From contig JAAEZA010000009.1 of NCBI GenBank assembly GCA_018223125.1, forward strand, positions 1-64,000: a DNA stretch of 64,000 nt. The letters are read 5' to 3'. Position 1 is the first letter of the stretch; each line of letters opens with the position of its first letter. The notes under the pieces were generated by a model that saw only the letters and a program-made list of their open reading frames with translations, did no database searches and had not been told where the DNA came from. This stretch comes from Paracoccaceae bacterium (lineage in GTDB: Bacteria; Pseudomonadota; Alphaproteobacteria; Rhodobacterales; Rhodobacteraceae). Below, in pieces: positions 63,312 through 64,000 of the stretch. A program made the translations under genes and the position numbers.

Positions 63312-63781
63312 TTCACGCTTATGCTCGATAGCTGCCAGATCAGTCTGTCACTGTATAGGCTGTCCGAAAGTTCGGGATGGTCGTCCATCGGATAGATGAT
63401 CCAGATCGGCCCTTTATCACGCACCGACATTTTTTCGCCATTCTGGTGGACCGCAAGAATAACATCATACTTGAAGGCATCCGATGCGGGCACATCGACA
63501 GAAAAATCGTTCAGCGCGGTCATGCGCAACATTGCGTCTTCCTTGATGTCCGTTTGCTCCAGTACGTATCGCAGGCTCGGCCCCTGAAACACGGTGCTGC
63601 CCTCCACGTAATGGTTGCTGGTTGTTACTGTCGTCTGCGGCATCGCCAGAATATCGTCGAGCGAATAGCTCTGCGATGTGGAATGGGTGGAAACCGTCAG
63701 AATTGCCTGAGCGAAACCTGATACCGGCATTGCAAGGAAAAATGCGGAAATAACGGCTATAAGATAATTTCGGAACTTCAT
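63308..63781 (-). CDS. Exported molybdopterin-oxidoreductase-fold protein without cysteine
   Basis: A 157-residue exported protein, started at the ATG at 63781 after GAGGG, with a signal peptide at about 1-25 (LIAVISAFFLAMPVSGFAQA). The body follows the SUOX/YedY-like pattern: YSLDDILAMPQTTVTT, FQGPSLRYVLEQTDI, ALNDFSVDVPASDAFKYDVILAV and KGPIWIIYPMDD. The mature protein has no cysteine, so the usual molybdenum ligand is missing and catalysis is unlikely. Coupling to the kinase gene suggests a sensory role. Confidence 0.75.
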   Translation of the reverse strand: MKFRNYLIAVISAFFLAMPVSGFAQAILTVSTHSTSQSYSLDDILAMPQTTVTTSNHYVEGSTVFQGPSLRYVLEQTDIKEDAMLRMTALNDFSVDVPASDAFKYDVILAVHQNGEKMSVRDKGPIWIIYPMDDHPELSDSLYSDRLIWQLSSISVK

Positions 63782-64000
63782 AACAAAACCCTCACTGGAT
63801 ACGCTCGACTTGTTGAAATTGATGTAGCTGTTTTTTATGCCTTGGCCACAAGCCAGACTTGCGCGCCTCAAAGACAGATCATCTTTGAGTTGAATTCAGA
63901 ATAGGGGGCGGGTACGCTTACTTGTCAATAGTTCAGGGTCCGATTTTAACTTATTTCCGCGGACTGTAGGGTTGCGGACATGGTTCTGCCCGAAAAAGGC
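63782..64000. other. Upstream region at window end
   Basis: Holds no gene I can support. It would contain the promoter for the exported protein and kinase pair, but I see no convincing element. Confidence 0.5.

Overview
The window looks like a chromosomal segment of a Rhodobacterales (Roseobacter-group) alphaproteobacterium. The evidence is the alphaproteobacterial flagellar regulators FlaF and FlbT, a DUF1217 flagellar protein, the Rhodobacteraceae-type order of flagellar genes, a MotE-like motor chaperone, and a rich set of tripartite tricarboxylate (TTT) and ABC transporters in GC-rich DNA. No RNA genes, insertion sequences, prophage or CRISPR arrays were seen.

Region 1 (1-33.6 kb) is a nearly continuous flagellar locus. 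It starts with the last codons of a flagellin, then flaF-flbT-DUF1217. Next come fliF-fliH-fliN-fliP-fliG (minus), fliL-fliM-(small membrane protein)-motE-like (plus), and flgB-flgC-fliE-fliQ-(secreted proline-rich protein)-flhA-fliR-flhB (minus). These are followed by fliI (plus), motA-fliJ-like (minus), an unknown membrane protein, a periplasmic helical protein (MotC candidate)-flgE-flgK-flgL (minus), and flgF-flgG-flgA-flgH-FliL-like (plus). The locus ends with an unknown gene, a DUF882/M15 protein, a sigma factor-fliK-flgD operon (minus) and motB (plus). A short AT-flanked motif, TTTGCGAAAAA, recurs just upstream of many of these transcription units and seems absent from intergenic DNA elsewhere in the window. 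flgI, fliO and flgJ are not here.

Region 2 (33.6-35.9 kb) is a solitary gene for a tandemly duplicated ParB/DGQHR-like protein. Its 450-base leader holds a perfect TTAA-N7-TTAA (CtrA-type) site, a possible 28-codon peptide and overlapping hairpins.

Region 3 (35.9-42.7 kb) is a DeoR-type regulator divergent from a tight operon: periplasmic binding protein, fused double permease, ATPase, beta-CASP-like MBL-fold hydrolase, histidine phosphatase and PNKP-type HAD phosphatase. The best reading is uptake and intracellular processing of a phosphorylated organic compound. Region 4 (42.7-46.9 kb) holds an MFS drug exporter divergent from a TetR repressor with a clear operator, and an exported phytase/esterase-like protein.

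Region 5 (47-61.9 kb) holds two acid catabolism loci that meet at a strong bidirectional terminator. The first is a GntR/FCD regulator divergent from an SAF-domain oxidoreductase plus tctCBA, with three perfect TTGCATGCAA operators. The second is a nine-gene minus-strand operon: tctCBA, RhmD-type enolase dehydratase, DHDPS-family enzyme, GntR/FCD regulator, PdxA-like and 3-hydroxyisobutyrate-type dehydrogenases, and a ketoglutarate-semialdehyde-type dehydrogenase. The enzymes fit a route from an L-pentonate (such as L-lyxonate or L-arabinonate) to 2-oxoglutarate.

Region 6 (61.9-64 kb) holds a membrane sensor histidine kinase with a small periplasmic protein of the molybdopterin-oxidoreductase fold that has no cysteine, probably a sensory partner. 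Assignments rest on reading the translations and motifs by eye; no database search was run.
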